This document shows positions 41,345 through 49,764 of a DNA stretch of 64,000 nucleotides, one piece after another (position 1 is the first letter of the stretch; every line of letters starts with the position of its first letter). Source of the DNA: Scatosoma sp045127595. Its GTDB lineage: Bacteria > Bacillota > Clostridia > Christensenellales > Borkfalkiaceae. The stretch lies in assembly GCA_045127595.1 (NCBI GenBank), contig JBGVQS010000021.1, positions 69,728-133,727 of the forward strand, written 5' to 3'. The notes below the pieces were generated by a model. It worked only from the letters and a program-made list of their open reading frames with translations. It did not search any database and was not told where the DNA came from. A program made the position numbers and the translations under genes.

Positions 41345-41728
41345 ATGATTACGAAAATTGATAAGAATGCAGTCAGACAGAGACGCCACGCACGCGTCAG
41401 AAAGACGGTTACGGGCACGGCGGAAGCTCCCCGTATGAACGTATACAGAAGCCTTAACCACATCTACGTACAGGTTATCGACGATCGTAAGGGCGATGCA
41501 AAGGGAGGCGTTACGCTTGCCGCTGCGTCCACGATGGATAAAGCTGTAAAAGAAAAGATCGCAGGTCTTTCCAAAACGGAAGCCGCTAAGGTTGTCGGCG
41601 CAGTTGCTGCTGAAAGAGCGATGGCAAAAGGCGTTCAGGCAGTCGTATTCGACAGAGGCGGTTATCTTTACACCGGACGTGTAAAGGCAGTCGCAGACGG
41701 CGCAAGAGAAGCCGGACTTAAATTCTAA
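41345..41728 (+). CDS. rplR: 50S ribosomal protein L18
   Basis: A 127-residue 5S rRNA-binding protein: RRHARVRKTVTGTAEAPRMNVYRS and VVFDRGGYLYTGRVKAVADGAREAGL identify it. Confidence 0.97.
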   Translation: MITKIDKNAVRQRRHARVRKTVTGTAEAPRMNVYRSLNHIYVQVIDDRKGDAKGGVTLAAASTMDKAVKEKIAGLSKTEAAKVVGAVAAERAMAKGVQAVVFDRGGYLYTGRVKAVADGAREAGLKF

Positions 41729-41740
41729 GGAGTGGGTACA

Positions 41741-42268
41741 ATGGCAGACGAAAAAAGAGAAAGAAGACCTCAAAGAAGACAGGCTGAAGACGACGGGCTC
41801 GTTAAAAAGCTCATCGAAGTAAACCGTGTAACCAAGGTTGTTAAAGGCGGTAAGAATATGCGCTTTGCAGCGCTCGTTATCGTTGGCGACGGCAACGGCA
41901 AAATCGGTGTTGCTACCGGTAAAGCGAAAGAAGTTCCCGAAGCAATCGAAAAGGCTACTTTGAGAGCGAAAAAGAATATGGTTTCCGTATCGATCGTTGA
42001 CGGTACTATTCCTCACCAGGTAATCGGTCAGTTTGGCCGCGGTTCCGTGCTTATGATGCCGGCATCCGAAGGTACTGGTGTTATCGCGGGCGGTCCCGTT
42101 CGTGCGGTAATGGAAGCAGTTGGTATTAAGAACATCAGAACGAAATCGCATGGCAGCCAGAACCCCGGTAACTGCGTTAAGGCAGCAATCGAAGGTTTGA
42201 AAGAGCTTAAATCGGCTCAGCAAGTTGCAGCGCTTCGCGGTAAGACCGTTGAAGAAATTTTGAGCTGA
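41741..42268 (+). CDS. rpsE: 30S ribosomal protein S5
   Basis: A 175-residue protein. The start at 41741 has AAGGAG eight bases upstream; a GTG at 41732 is inside that site. The core VNRVTKVVKGGKNMRFAALV and the fidelity region near GQFGRGSVLMMPASEGTGVIAGG are complete. Confidence 0.97.
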   Translation: MADEKRERRPQRRQAEDDGLVKKLIEVNRVTKVVKGGKNMRFAALVIVGDGNGKIGVATGKAKEVPEAIEKATLRAKKNMVSVSIVDGTIPHQVIGQFGRGSVLMMPASEGTGVIAGGPVRAVMEAVGIKNIRTKSHGSQNPGNCVKAAIEGLKELKSAQQVAALRGKTVEEILS

Positions 42269-42287
42269 GAAACGGAGGGATTGTAAA

Positions 42288-42467
42288 ATGGCTAAAATTA
42301 AAGTTACGCTTGTAAAAAGCACGATCGGACAGGTTGCTTCCGTAAAAGGTACGGTTGCAGCGCTCGGTCTTAAAAAGATCCGTTCCTCCAACGAACTTGA
42401 CGATACTCCTGTAACCCAGGGTATGATTGCGAAAGTTAAGCATCTCGTCAAAGTAGAAAACATCTAA
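42288..42467 (+). CDS. rpmD: 50S ribosomal protein L30
   Basis: A 59-residue protein between rpsE and rplO, with ATG at 42288 behind GGAGGG and TAA at 42465-42467. AKIKVTLVKSTIGQ and TVAALGLKKIRSSNELDDTP match L30. It fills what would otherwise be a gap in the operon. Confidence 0.96.
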   Translation: MAKIKVTLVKSTIGQVASVKGTVAALGLKKIRSSNELDDTPVTQGMIAKVKHLVKVENI

Positions 42468-42477
42468 GGAGATTACC

Positions 42478-42924
42478 ATGAGAATAGATACTCTTGCTCC
42501 TGCAAAGGGAGCTGTTAAAGCGTCGAAGAGACTCGGTCGCGGTATCGGTTCGGGTACGGGTAAAACTTCCGGTAAGGGCCACAAAGGTCAGTGGGCTCGT
42601 TCCGGCGGTGGCGTACGTCCCGGCTTTGAAGGCGGTCAGATGCCTATTGCGCGTCGCGTACCCAAGAGAGGGTTTACCCATAACGGCAAGAAGGAATACG
42701 TTATCGTTAACCTTTCCGATCTTGCACAGTTGCCCGAAGGCACTGTTGTTGATTACGGTTTCGTTATGGAAAACGGACTCGCAAAAGAAGTTAAAAATAA
42801 CTGCGGACTGAAAGTTCTCGGTAAAGGCGAATTAAACGTTGCACTTACCGTGAAAGCGGCGAAATTCTCCGTGTCCGCCAAGGAAGCTATTGAAGCTGCC
42901 AAGGGAACGGCGGAGACCCTCTAA
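42478..42924 (+). CDS. rplO: 50S ribosomal protein L15
   Basis: A 148-residue protein: APAKGAVKASKRLGRGIGSG, GQWARSGGGVRPGFEGGQMP and the globular C-terminal half ending SVSAKEAIEAAKG. Full length. Confidence 0.97.
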   Translation: MRIDTLAPAKGAVKASKRLGRGIGSGTGKTSGKGHKGQWARSGGGVRPGFEGGQMPIARRVPKRGFTHNGKKEYVIVNLSDLAQLPEGTVVDYGFVMENGLAKEVKNNCGLKVLGKGELNVALTVKAAKFSVSAKEAIEAAKGTAETL

Positions 42925-42931
42925 AACATAT

Positions 42932-42974
42932 CGCGAACGGAAAACCGCGTAAAAGTGGTTTTCCGTACTTCGCG
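42932..42974 (+). promoter_or_regulatory. Hairpin between rplO and secY
   Basis: ACGGAAAACC (42937-42946) pairs perfectly with GGTTTTCCGT (42957-42966), extended by CGCGA/TCGCG at the base. No T-run follows; it may be a processing or attenuation hairpin at the ribosomal-protein/secY boundary. Confidence 0.55.
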
Positions 42975-43045
42975 TTATTTCTCCCCACGCGCGTTGTCGT
43001 ATTTTGACGGCGTCGCGGGAAATAAAACACTAAACGGAGAAAGAA

Positions 43046-44344
43046 ATGTTACAAACTATTATCAATGCTTTTAAAGTAAAGGAAATCAGACGCAAGGTCT
43101 ATATGATGCTCTTGCTGCTCTTGATTTTCCGTATCGGTTGTTTCATTCCCATTCCCGGGCTTGAAAGATCGGAGTTTGCTAGCGTTATCGAAGGCAACGA
43201 CTTCTTAACGCTTATGAGCAGCATTACCGGCGGCGCGTTGTCGCAGGGTACTTTGTTTGCGCTCGGTATCGGACCGTACATCAACGCTTCGATTATCATG
43301 CAGCTCCTTGGCGTAGGTATTCCCGCGCTTGAAAGACTTTCTAAGCAAGGCGAAGAAGGGCGTAAGAAAATGGCGCAGTATACCAGATACGTAACCATTC
43401 TTCTTGCAATCATTCAATCAATCGGTATTATCGTAGGGTTCGGTAAGGACGCGATTCAAATCGAATTCTTCTACAACAAAATGTGGCTTGCTACCATTTT
43501 CATGGCAATCGTATATACGGCAGGCGCGCTGATCGTTATGTGGCTTGGTGAAAGAATCACCGACTACGGCGTAGGCAACGGCCAATCCATGATCATTTTC
43601 GTAGGTATTTTGTCTACGGCAGGTATGCAAATCGTTGCGAAGATTCAAGCGATTCCTTCTGATATCAATCAACTTTGGGACGTTGTTGCGTTCATTCTCG
43701 TTTGCGCGGTTATCTTCTTCGCAATCGTTTACGTGGATCTTTCCGAAAGAAAAGTTCCCGTTCAGTACGCAAAACAAATCAAGGGCAGAAAGATGTACGG
43801 CGGTCAGTCGTCTTCGATTCCTATCAGAATCAGCGGCGGCGGCGTTATGCCTCTCATCTTCGCGTTCTCGATTCTCAGCTTCCCTCAAATGATCGCTAGT
43901 ATGATTTCGCCCAACGGCGGTTTCACGAATTGGTGGAATAACTGGATGTCGGCTTCGGCTACGGGTTGGGGCGCAGTTGTGTACTCGCTCGTGCTTTGCT
44001 TGTTGATTTTTGCGTTCTCGTTCTTCTATGCGAAGATGCAATTCCAACCGGACGAAGTTTCCAAGAACATTCAGCAAAACGGCGGCTTCATTCAGGGTAT
44101 TCGTCCTGGTAAAGCGACGGAAAATTATCTGACGAAGATTTCTAACCGTATTACGCTTTTCGGTGCGATTTATCTCTCGCTTGTTGCGTTTATTCCTTCC
44201 GTTGCGTTTGCATGGGCGTCGTTCGACCTCGTCAACGTATTCTCTACGACGAGTATCCTTATCGTAGTATCCGTTGCAATGGAATTCGAGAAACAGTTAC
44301 AAGCACAAATGATGATGAAGAATTACAAAGGATTCTTGAAATAA
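43046..44344 (+). CDS. secY: Preprotein translocase subunit SecY
   Basis: A 432-residue channel with ten membrane helices. Conserved segments: RKVYMMLLLLLIFRIGCFIPIPGL (helix 1), LGIGPYINASIIMQLL (plug/helix 2), and RISGGGVMPLIFAFSILSFP (helix 7). The cytoplasmic loop FQPDEVSKNIQQNGGFIQGIRPGK, which contacts SecA and the ribosome, is complete. Ribosome binding site CGGAGAA. It belongs to the spc operon and precedes adk. Confidence 0.96.
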   Translation: MLQTIINAFKVKEIRRKVYMMLLLLLIFRIGCFIPIPGLERSEFASVIEGNDFLTLMSSITGGALSQGTLFALGIGPYINASIIMQLLGVGIPALERLSKQGEEGRKKMAQYTRYVTILLAIIQSIGIIVGFGKDAIQIEFFYNKMWLATIFMAIVYTAGALIVMWLGERITDYGVGNGQSMIIFVGILSTAGMQIVAKIQAIPSDINQLWDVVAFILVCAVIFFAIVYVDLSERKVPVQYAKQIKGRKMYGGQSSSIPIRISGGGVMPLIFAFSILSFPQMIASMISPNGGFTNWWNNWMSASATGWGAVVYSLVLCLLIFAFSFFYAKMQFQPDEVSKNIQQNGGFIQGIRPGKATENYLTKISNRITLFGAIYLSLVAFIPSVAFAWASFDLVNVFSTTSILIVVSVAMEFEKQLQAQMMMKNYKGFLK

Positions 44345-44433
44345 GAAAAACTTCCTACGCGCTTGCCCTTTGCGGGTTAAGCGCGCAGGTTGCGAAATAG
44401 AGAATACATAGTAATTTTTATCAGGAGAAAAAT

Positions 44434-45060
44434 ATGAACATTATTTTGCTTGGCGCGCCCGGCGCGGGTAAGGGAACGCAAGCCGCAAGAATTTCCGACG
44501 GCTATAAACTTCCCCATATTTCCACGGGCGACATTTTCAGAGAAAACATTAAAAACCAAACGCCGATCGGGTTGGAAGCAAAATCCTATATCGATAAAGG
44601 CTTACTCGTTCCCGACGAAGTTACCTGCAAAATCGTAGAAGGACGTATCGCACAGGCGGATTGCCAAAACGGCTATATGCTCGACGGCTTCCCCCGTACG
44701 ATTGCGCAAGCCGAAGCACTCGATAAGATCACGAACATTGATCTCGTTATCAATATCGACGTAGATTTCAGTTTACTCATGGAACGCCTTTGCGGTAGAC
44801 GCGTTTGCGCTTGCGGCGCGACCTATCACGTATCGACGCTCGGCGGCGAAACCAAGTGCGCGCGTTGCGGCGGCGAACTTTATCAAAGAAAGGACGATAA
44901 TCCCGAAACGGTACAGAGCCGTTTGAACGTGTACAGCGCACAAACCGCTCCGCTTATCGAATACTATACGAAGAAGGGCTTGATCTTCAACGTATCTGGG
45001 AACATGAGTCCTGACGAAGTTTACGCAAAGATTTCCGAAAAGCTCGATTTGATGAAATAA
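44434..45060 (+). CDS. adk: Adenylate kinase (zinc-LID type)
   Basis: A 208-residue enzyme making 2 ADP from ATP and AMP. P-loop GAPGAGKGTQA at 7-17, GYMLDGFPRTIAQAEAL in the core, and a long LID with four cysteines (CACG ... CARC) that binds zinc, usual in Gram-positives. A GCGCTT/AAGCGC hairpin lies in the 89-base gap after secY. Two bases separate it from map. Confidence 0.96.
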   Translation: MNIILLGAPGAGKGTQAARISDGYKLPHISTGDIFRENIKNQTPIGLEAKSYIDKGLLVPDEVTCKIVEGRIAQADCQNGYMLDGFPRTIAQAEALDKITNIDLVINIDVDFSLLMERLCGRRVCACGATYHVSTLGGETKCARCGGELYQRKDDNPETVQSRLNVYSAQTAPLIEYYTKKGLIFNVSGNMSPDEVYAKISEKLDLMK

Positions 45061-45062
45061 GT

Positions 45063-45806
45063 ATGATTCACGTAAAAAGCGAAAAAGAGATCGAGTTGAT
45101 CCGCGAAGCTTGTAAAATCGTGCGTGATACTTTGAATTTCGTAGGCTCGAAAATCAAAGCGGGTATGACGACGAAGGAAGTGGATATGCTCGTCGAACGG
45201 TACATCCGTTCTTGCGGAGCGAATCCGTCTTGCTTAGGTTACGGCGGTTTTCCCGCCTCCGCGTGCATTTCGGTCAACGAGATGGTCGTGCATGGTATTC
45301 CCGACGATAGAATCTTAAAAGAAGGGGATATCGTCAGCGTGGACGTGGTAGCGGATAAAAACGGGTATCACGGAGACGCCTGCCGAACCTTTTGTATCGG
45401 CGAAGTTTCGCAGGACTTAAAACAGCTTGTAAAAGTTACGGAAGAATGTTTCTTCAAAGGTATTGAGGGCTTACGGGCGGGTACACCGCTGTTTGACATT
45501 GGATACCGCGTACAGAAACATGCGGAAAGCCACGGCTACGGAGTAATTCGTTCGTACACGGGACACGGGATCGGTAAGGAAATGCACGAAGATCCCTCCG
45601 TTCCGAATTTCGGACGGCTGGGTACGGGCGTGCGGCTCAAAGCCGGAACGGTACTTTGTATCGAGCCGATGATCGCGCAAGGGACTTGGAAAGTCCAATT
45701 ACTGGACGACGGTTGGGGCGCGGTAACGGCAGACGGAAAACCGGCAGCGCATTATGAAAACACGGTAGTGGTGCGCGAAGACGGCGTGGAAATTCTTACT
45801 TTGTAA
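45063..45806 (+). CDS. map: Methionine aminopeptidase, type I
   Basis: A 247-residue enzyme that removes the initiator Met. Metal ligands occur in family order: SVDVVADKNGYHGDACRTF (two Asp), TGHGIGKEMHEDP (His), CIEPMIAQG (Glu) and the last Glu in ENTVVVREDG. No N-terminal zinc extension. It lies between adk and infA, a usual order. Confidence 0.96.
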   Translation: MIHVKSEKEIELIREACKIVRDTLNFVGSKIKAGMTTKEVDMLVERYIRSCGANPSCLGYGGFPASACISVNEMVVHGIPDDRILKEGDIVSVDVVADKNGYHGDACRTFCIGEVSQDLKQLVKVTEECFFKGIEGLRAGTPLFDIGYRVQKHAESHGYGVIRSYTGHGIGKEMHEDPSVPNFGRLGTGVRLKAGTVLCIEPMIAQGTWKVQLLDDGWGAVTADGKPAAHYENTVVVREDGVEILTL

Positions 45807-45865
45807 GAATTGCGTTTAGAAAAAAAGCGCCTAATATGGCGGATAAAAAATCGGAGGAAATTTCT

Positions 45866-46087
45866 GTGTCCAAAGACGACGTAATCGAAGCGGAAGGGAA
45901 AGTAATCGAAGCGTTGCCCAATGCAACCTTTAAAGTGCAACTTTCCAACGGTCATATCATCACGGCGTATATTTCCGGTAAGCTTAGAATGAATTATATT
46001 AGAATCATCGAAGGCGATACGGTTAAGTTGGAAATGAGCCCGTACGATCTGACGAAAGGCAGAATCACGTGGCGTAGCAAGTCGTAA
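45866..46087 (+). CDS. infA: Translation initiation factor IF-1
   Basis: A 73-residue OB-fold factor. GTG at 45866 is preferred: CGGAGG lies eight bases upstream and the product MSKDDVIEAEGK matches the usual start. An in-frame ATG at 45836 would add ten residues but has no binding site and would place the binding site inside the coding region. NATFKVQLSNGHIITAYISGKLRM and SPYDLTKGRITWR are canonical. Confidence 0.94.
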   Translation: MSKDDVIEAEGKVIEALPNATFKVQLSNGHIITAYISGKLRMNYIRIIEGDTVKLEMSPYDLTKGRITWRSKS

Positions 46088-46126
46088 TTACGGCTGAACA
46101 AGTTTATTAAACAAGGAGAAAATACA

Positions 46127-46243
46127 ATGAAAGTTAGACCTTCTGTAAAACCTATGTGCGATAAGTGCAAAGTTATCAAGAGAAACGGTTGAGTTATGGT
46201 TATCTGCTCCAAGAGCAAGAGCCACAAACAAAGACAGGGCTAA
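46127..46243 (+). pseudogene. rpmJ: 50S ribosomal protein L36 gene with in-frame UGA at codon 22
   Basis: ATG at 46127 behind CAAGGAG. The frame reads MKVRPSVKPMCDKCKVIKRN-G, then TGA (46190-46192), then VMVICSKSKSHKQRQG and TAA. Apart from the TGA the reading frame is complete: zinc ligands C11, C14, C27 and a His near the end are in place. Codon 22 is normally Arg or Lys (for example CGA or AGA), one base from TGA. TGA ends many other genes here, so the code is standard. Options: real nonsense mutation (L36 is dispensable in some bacteria, and a second rpmJ may exist), read-through, or a base error. The last residues before the His (SKSKS) are also unusual. Confidence 0.8.
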
Positions 46244-46282
46244 AAAGATTGAAAATCAAGACGAAAAAGTATCAAAAAACGC

Positions 46283-46312
46283 TTGACAAGTCTTGACGAG
46301 GTGTGGTAGAAT
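46283..46312 (+). promoter_or_regulatory. Promoter of the alpha operon
   Basis: TTGACA at 46283-46288, 18 bases, TAGAAT at 46307-46312. Preceded by AAAAACGC, as before the S10 and tRNA operons. Confidence 0.7.
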
Positions 46313-46318
46313 TATATC

Positions 46319-46597
46319 ATGCCGTAATTTGGGAAATGGCGCGCGTAAGCGTGATTTCTCGGTAAAAGAATAGAGTAATTAAGCTGAATTTCCGTAAGAT
46401 TTACGGAAACTCAGTTTTGTTGCGTTTAATAATCGTTCCATTTTTTGCCAGTTTTACGCTGTTGGACAGGCAGGAAGGGAACAAAGCGCGAAAATAATAC
46501 AGTATGCGACGTGGAGCATTTTCCACTGCGAAACGACGTGTATTCGTTGGCGATATAAAACAAAAATAATAAAAAAACAAACGGAGGACAGAAATCT
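46319..46597 (+). promoter_or_regulatory. Structured leader of the rpsM-rpsK-rpsD-rpoA-rplQ operon
   Basis: About 280 bases without a supported ORF. A clear hairpin is CTGA-TTTCCGTAA / TTACGGAAA-CTCAG at about 46393-46425; a second pairing is GTGGAGCATTTTCCAC near 46512. In several bacteria S4 autoregulates this operon through its leader, and rpsD is inside this operon. Not matched to a known family. Confidence 0.45.
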
Positions 46598-46966
46598 ATG
46601 GCACGTATTGCCGGTGTGGATTTACCCAGAGAAAAAAGAATCGAAATCGGTTTGACTTATATCTACGGTATCGGTCTTACGACTTCGAAAAAGATTCTCA
46701 CGGAAACCGGAATCAATCCCGATACGAGAGTAAAAGATCTCGACGAGAATGACGTTTCCAAATTGAGAGAATATATCGATCACAATTTGAGAGTAGAAGG
46801 TGAACTTCGCAGCGAAGTATCCCTCAACATTAAGCGCCTTATGGAAATCGGATGCTACAGAGGCATTAGACACAGAAAGGGCTTGCCCGTACGCGGACAG
46901 AGCACGAAGAGAAACGCTCGTACGCGTAAAGGTCCTGCACGCGCGATTGCAGGCAAGAAGAAATAA
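46598..46966 (+). CDS. rpsM: 30S ribosomal protein S13
   Basis: A 122-residue protein: MARIAGVDLPREKRIEIGLTY-type start, CYRGIRHRKGLPVRGQSTKRN and the basic tail. It contacts tRNA and L5 at the head of the 30S subunit. GGAGGA site before the ATG. Confidence 0.97.
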   Translation: MARIAGVDLPREKRIEIGLTYIYGIGLTTSKKILTETGINPDTRVKDLDENDVSKLREYIDHNLRVEGELRSEVSLNIKRLMEIGCYRGIRHRKGLPVRGQSTKRNARTRKGPARAIAGKKK

Positions 46967-46986
46967 TTAGGAGGCGATAAATAATT

Positions 46987-47385
46987 ATGGCAGAAATGAA
47001 AAAGAAAGTCGCTTCCCGTAAGCGCAAAGAAATTAAGAAGGTAGACAAAGGTCAAGTTCATATTCAATCCACGTTCAACAACACGATCGTAACGGTTACG
47101 GATATGAGCGGTAACGCTATTTCCCAGTCCAGTGCAGGTGCGCTCGGTTACAAGGGTAGCAGAAAGGGTACGCCGTTTGCAGCGCAAATGGCTGCTGAAA
47201 CGGCTGCTAAGGTTGCAAAAGAACACGGTCTTCGCAGTGTAGAAGTTTACGTAAAAGGTCCCGGGGCTGGTAGAGAATCCGCTATTCGTGCGCTTTCCGC
47301 TTGCGAACTGGAAATTACGTTGATTTCCGACGTTTCCCCCATCCCCCACAACGGATGCAGACCCCCGAAGCGTCGTAGAGTTTAA
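46987..47385 (+). CDS. rpsK: 30S ribosomal protein S11
   Basis: A 132-residue protein: VHIQSTFNNTIVTVTDMSGN and PIPHNGCRPPKRRRV are diagnostic. Located at the 30S platform. Confidence 0.97.
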   Translation: MAEMKKKVASRKRKEIKKVDKGQVHIQSTFNNTIVTVTDMSGNAISQSSAGALGYKGSRKGTPFAAQMAAETAAKVAKEHGLRSVEVYVKGPGAGRESAIRALSACELEITLISDVSPIPHNGCRPPKRRRV

Positions 47386-47403
47386 TCAGGAGGCAAATAG
47401 AAA

Positions 47404-48030
47404 ATGGCTAGATATAGAGAAGCGAAATGTAAGCTTTGCAGAAGAGAAGGTGCAAAGCTGTTCCTCAAAGGCGATAAATGCTATATGGAAAAATGTCCGT
47501 TCAACAAGCGTCCGGTTGCTCCCGGTCAGCACGGTGCGGATAGAAAGAAGGTTTCCGAATACGGTTTGCAGCTTCGTGAAAAGCAAAAGACCAAGAGAAT
47601 TTACGGAGTGCAGGAAGGTCAATTCCGTAAGTATTACGAAATGGCTGACCGCATGAAGGGCGTTACCGGTGAAAACATGCTTTCCTTGTTGGAAAGAAGA
47701 CTTGACAACGTAGTATTCAGAATGGGCATTGCTCCTTCCAGAACGTTGGCTCGTCAAATCGTAAGCCACGCACACCTTTCCGTAAACGGCAAGACGGTTA
47801 CCGTTCCTTCCTACATTGTAAAGGCAGGCGACGTAATCGTTGTTAAAGAAAATAGAAAGGGCAACAAATATTTCACGGAACTCAAAGAAACGAAAGCAAG
47901 CAACACCCTTGTTAAATGGGTTGAGTTTGATAGAGAAAAACTTGAAGGAAAGGTATTGGCTCTTCCTACCAGAGAAGATATCGACAGCCAGATTGCTGAG
48001 CATATGATTGTCGAATTGTACTCCAAATAA
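47404..48030 (+). CDS. rpsD: 30S ribosomal protein S4
   Basis: A 208-residue protein. The N-terminal part has CKLCRREGAKLFLKG ... CYMEKC, a four-cysteine zinc-type form, then PGQHGADRKKVSEYGLQLREKQK and the S4 RNA-binding domain (RRLDNVVFRMGIAPSRTLARQ). It may regulate its own operon through the leader upstream of rpsM. Confidence 0.97.
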   Translation: MARYREAKCKLCRREGAKLFLKGDKCYMEKCPFNKRPVAPGQHGADRKKVSEYGLQLREKQKTKRIYGVQEGQFRKYYEMADRMKGVTGENMLSLLERRLDNVVFRMGIAPSRTLARQIVSHAHLSVNGKTVTVPSYIVKAGDVIVVKENRKGNKYFTELKETKASNTLVKWVEFDREKLEGKVLALPTREDIDSQIAEHMIVELYSK

Positions 48031-48052
48031 TCGAATATAAGGAGGTAACATA

Positions 48053-49003
48053 ATGATCGAAATGGATATGCCCAAACTCGAGGTGTTAGAAAACAGCGAT
48101 TTCTATGCGAAAGTTGTTTGTGAACCCTTAGAGAAAGGTTTCGGTCTTACCATTGGAAACTGCTTAAGAAGAATTTTGCTCTCCGCATTGCCCGGGGCGG
48201 CTGTGGAAGGGATCAAGTTCCTTGACGGCAGTGTGAAACACGAGTTTTCCGCTGTAACGGGAATCAGAGAAGACGTTACGGAAATTATCCTTAATTTGAA
48301 AACGCTCGCTATCAAGACGAAAGTAATTGATAAAGAGTACGAAAAAGTTCTGCATATTTGTAAAGAAGGTCCTGCGGTTTTAACCGGTAAAGATCTCAAC
48401 ATTGACGCGGAAATTGAAGTGATCAACGAGGATCAATACATCTGTACCATTGACGAGGGTGCAAAGCTTGATGTCGAGCTTACCGTCGGTAGAGGTAGAG
48501 GGTATAGACCTGCAAAAGAGAATAAAAAGCCCGTTGTCGATTATATCGCAATCGACTCCATTTATACGCCTGTGCAAAAGGTAAACTACGCAGTAGAACC
48601 TACGCGCGTTGGTCAGGCAGTTGACTATGATAAGCTGACGCTTGAAGTATGGACGGACGGTACGTTCTCGGGGAAAGAAATTATTTCCCTTGCGGCAAAG
48701 ATTATGCAAGATCACATCGGCTTATTCGTAAATCTTAGCGAAACGATCAAGGGTATGGATATCCTTGTCAAGACGGAAGACGATAAGCAACAGCAAATTC
48801 TTAAGATGGCGATTGAGGAAATGGACCTTTCCGTTCGTTCCTACAACTGCTTGAAGAGAGCAAACATTCATACGGTCGAAGATTTGACCAAGAAGACGGA
48901 AGACGATATGTTGAAGGTTAGAAACCTCGGCAGAAAGTCCTTGGAAGAAGTCATTCACAAATTGGAATCTTACGGCCTCGCATTAAGACAACAGGAGGAT
49001 TAA
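48053..49003 (+). CDS. rpoA: RNA polymerase alpha subunit
   Basis: A 316-residue protein with the N-terminal dimerisation/assembly domain (VCEPLEKGFGLTIGNCLRRILLSALPG, GRGRGYRPA) and the C-terminal DNA- and activator-contacting domain (ELSVRSYNCLKRANIHTVEDL-type: MDLSVRSYNCLKRANIHTVE, LRNLGRKSLEEV). Full length. Confidence 0.97.
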   Translation: MIEMDMPKLEVLENSDFYAKVVCEPLEKGFGLTIGNCLRRILLSALPGAAVEGIKFLDGSVKHEFSAVTGIREDVTEIILNLKTLAIKTKVIDKEYEKVLHICKEGPAVLTGKDLNIDAEIEVINEDQYICTIDEGAKLDVELTVGRGRGYRPAKENKKPVVDYIAIDSIYTPVQKVNYAVEPTRVGQAVDYDKLTLEVWTDGTFSGKEIISLAAKIMQDHIGLFVNLSETIKGMDILVKTEDDKQQQILKMAIEEMDLSVRSYNCLKRANIHTVEDLTKKTEDDMLKVRNLGRKSLEEVIHKLESYGLALRQQED

Positions 49004-49007
49004 TATT

Positions 49008-49514
49008 ATGCCCAGAAAATTGGGAAGAACGTCTAAACAAAGAAATGCCCTTTTGAGAAATCTGGCATCCCAACTTCTTTGGTACGGTAAAATTGAAACG
49101 ACCGCTGAAAAGGCAAAAGAGCTTCGTCCTTACGTTGAAAAGCTCATTACCAAGGCCGTTAATACGTACGATGACAATATCGAATTTGAAGTAACAAAAA
49201 AAGACAACAAAGGCAAAGAATTCACCGTTACGAACGTGAAAGACGGCGCAAAGAAACTTGCGGCTCGTCGTGCAATCATGGCAAAAACCTATGACTTGCA
49301 AGAAATCAAAGCGTTCAACGAAAAGAAGAGCGAATTCAAAGCAAGAACGGCTGATATTCAGCACCCCTTGATGGACAAACTTTTCAACGAAATCGCACCC
49401 AAATATGCGGCTCGTAAAGAAGAACTCGGTCAAGGTGGCGGCTATACGAGAATTTACCTTCTCGGTGAACGCCGTGGCGACGCTGCTGAACTTGCAGTAA
49501 TCGAATTGGTTTAA
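49008..49514 (+). CDS. rplQ: 50S ribosomal protein L17 with central insertion
   Basis: A 168-residue protein, about 45 longer than usual. The start RKLGRTSKQRNALLRNLASQLL and end GGYTRIYLLGERRGDAAELAVIEL are standard. The extra length is a Lys/Glu/Asp-rich stretch around residues 55-85 (EFEVTKKDNKGKEFTVTNV) and a helical segment at 95-115. Last gene of the alpha operon. Confidence 0.95.
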   Translation: MPRKLGRTSKQRNALLRNLASQLLWYGKIETTAEKAKELRPYVEKLITKAVNTYDDNIEFEVTKKDNKGKEFTVTNVKDGAKKLAARRAIMAKTYDLQEIKAFNEKKSEFKARTADIQHPLMDKLFNEIAPKYAARKEELGQGGGYTRIYLLGERRGDAAELAVIELV

Positions 49515-49532
49515 TTGTAACCGATAAAGTGT

Positions 49533-49563
49533 CCCCTCGCAAATATTTGCGAGGGGATTTTTT
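49533..49563 (+). terminator. Terminator of the ribosomal operon
   Basis: Perfect CCCCTCGCAAAT/ATTTGCGAGGGG followed by ATTTTTTT. Confidence 0.93.
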
Positions 49564-49670
49564 TCGAGTGCGCGGTGTGCACTTCTTTCTAAAAAGCAAG
49601 GCGAGAATATTTATATTACTCTTACATGGGGAGGCGACATAAACGACTATTAGAAAATTATTTAAAAATA

Positions 49671-49699
49671 TTGACATAGAATCAGAGTTATGTTATAAT
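49671..49699 (+). promoter_or_regulatory. Promoter of the NfeD-SPFH pair
   Basis: TTGACA at 49671-49676, 17 bases, TATAAT at 49694-49699. Confidence 0.8.
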
Positions 49700-49764
49700 T
49701 GTCATAGTAAATATAATAAATGTAAGCCTTTTCATGCGTAGAAGCGAGATGGAGGATAGTTTAT

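Noticed and set aside
46127..46243. UGA reassigned to an amino acid genome-wide
   Set aside because: Many intact genes here end with TGA at the expected length (for example at 2652, 6825, 18363 and 42268), so the code is standard.
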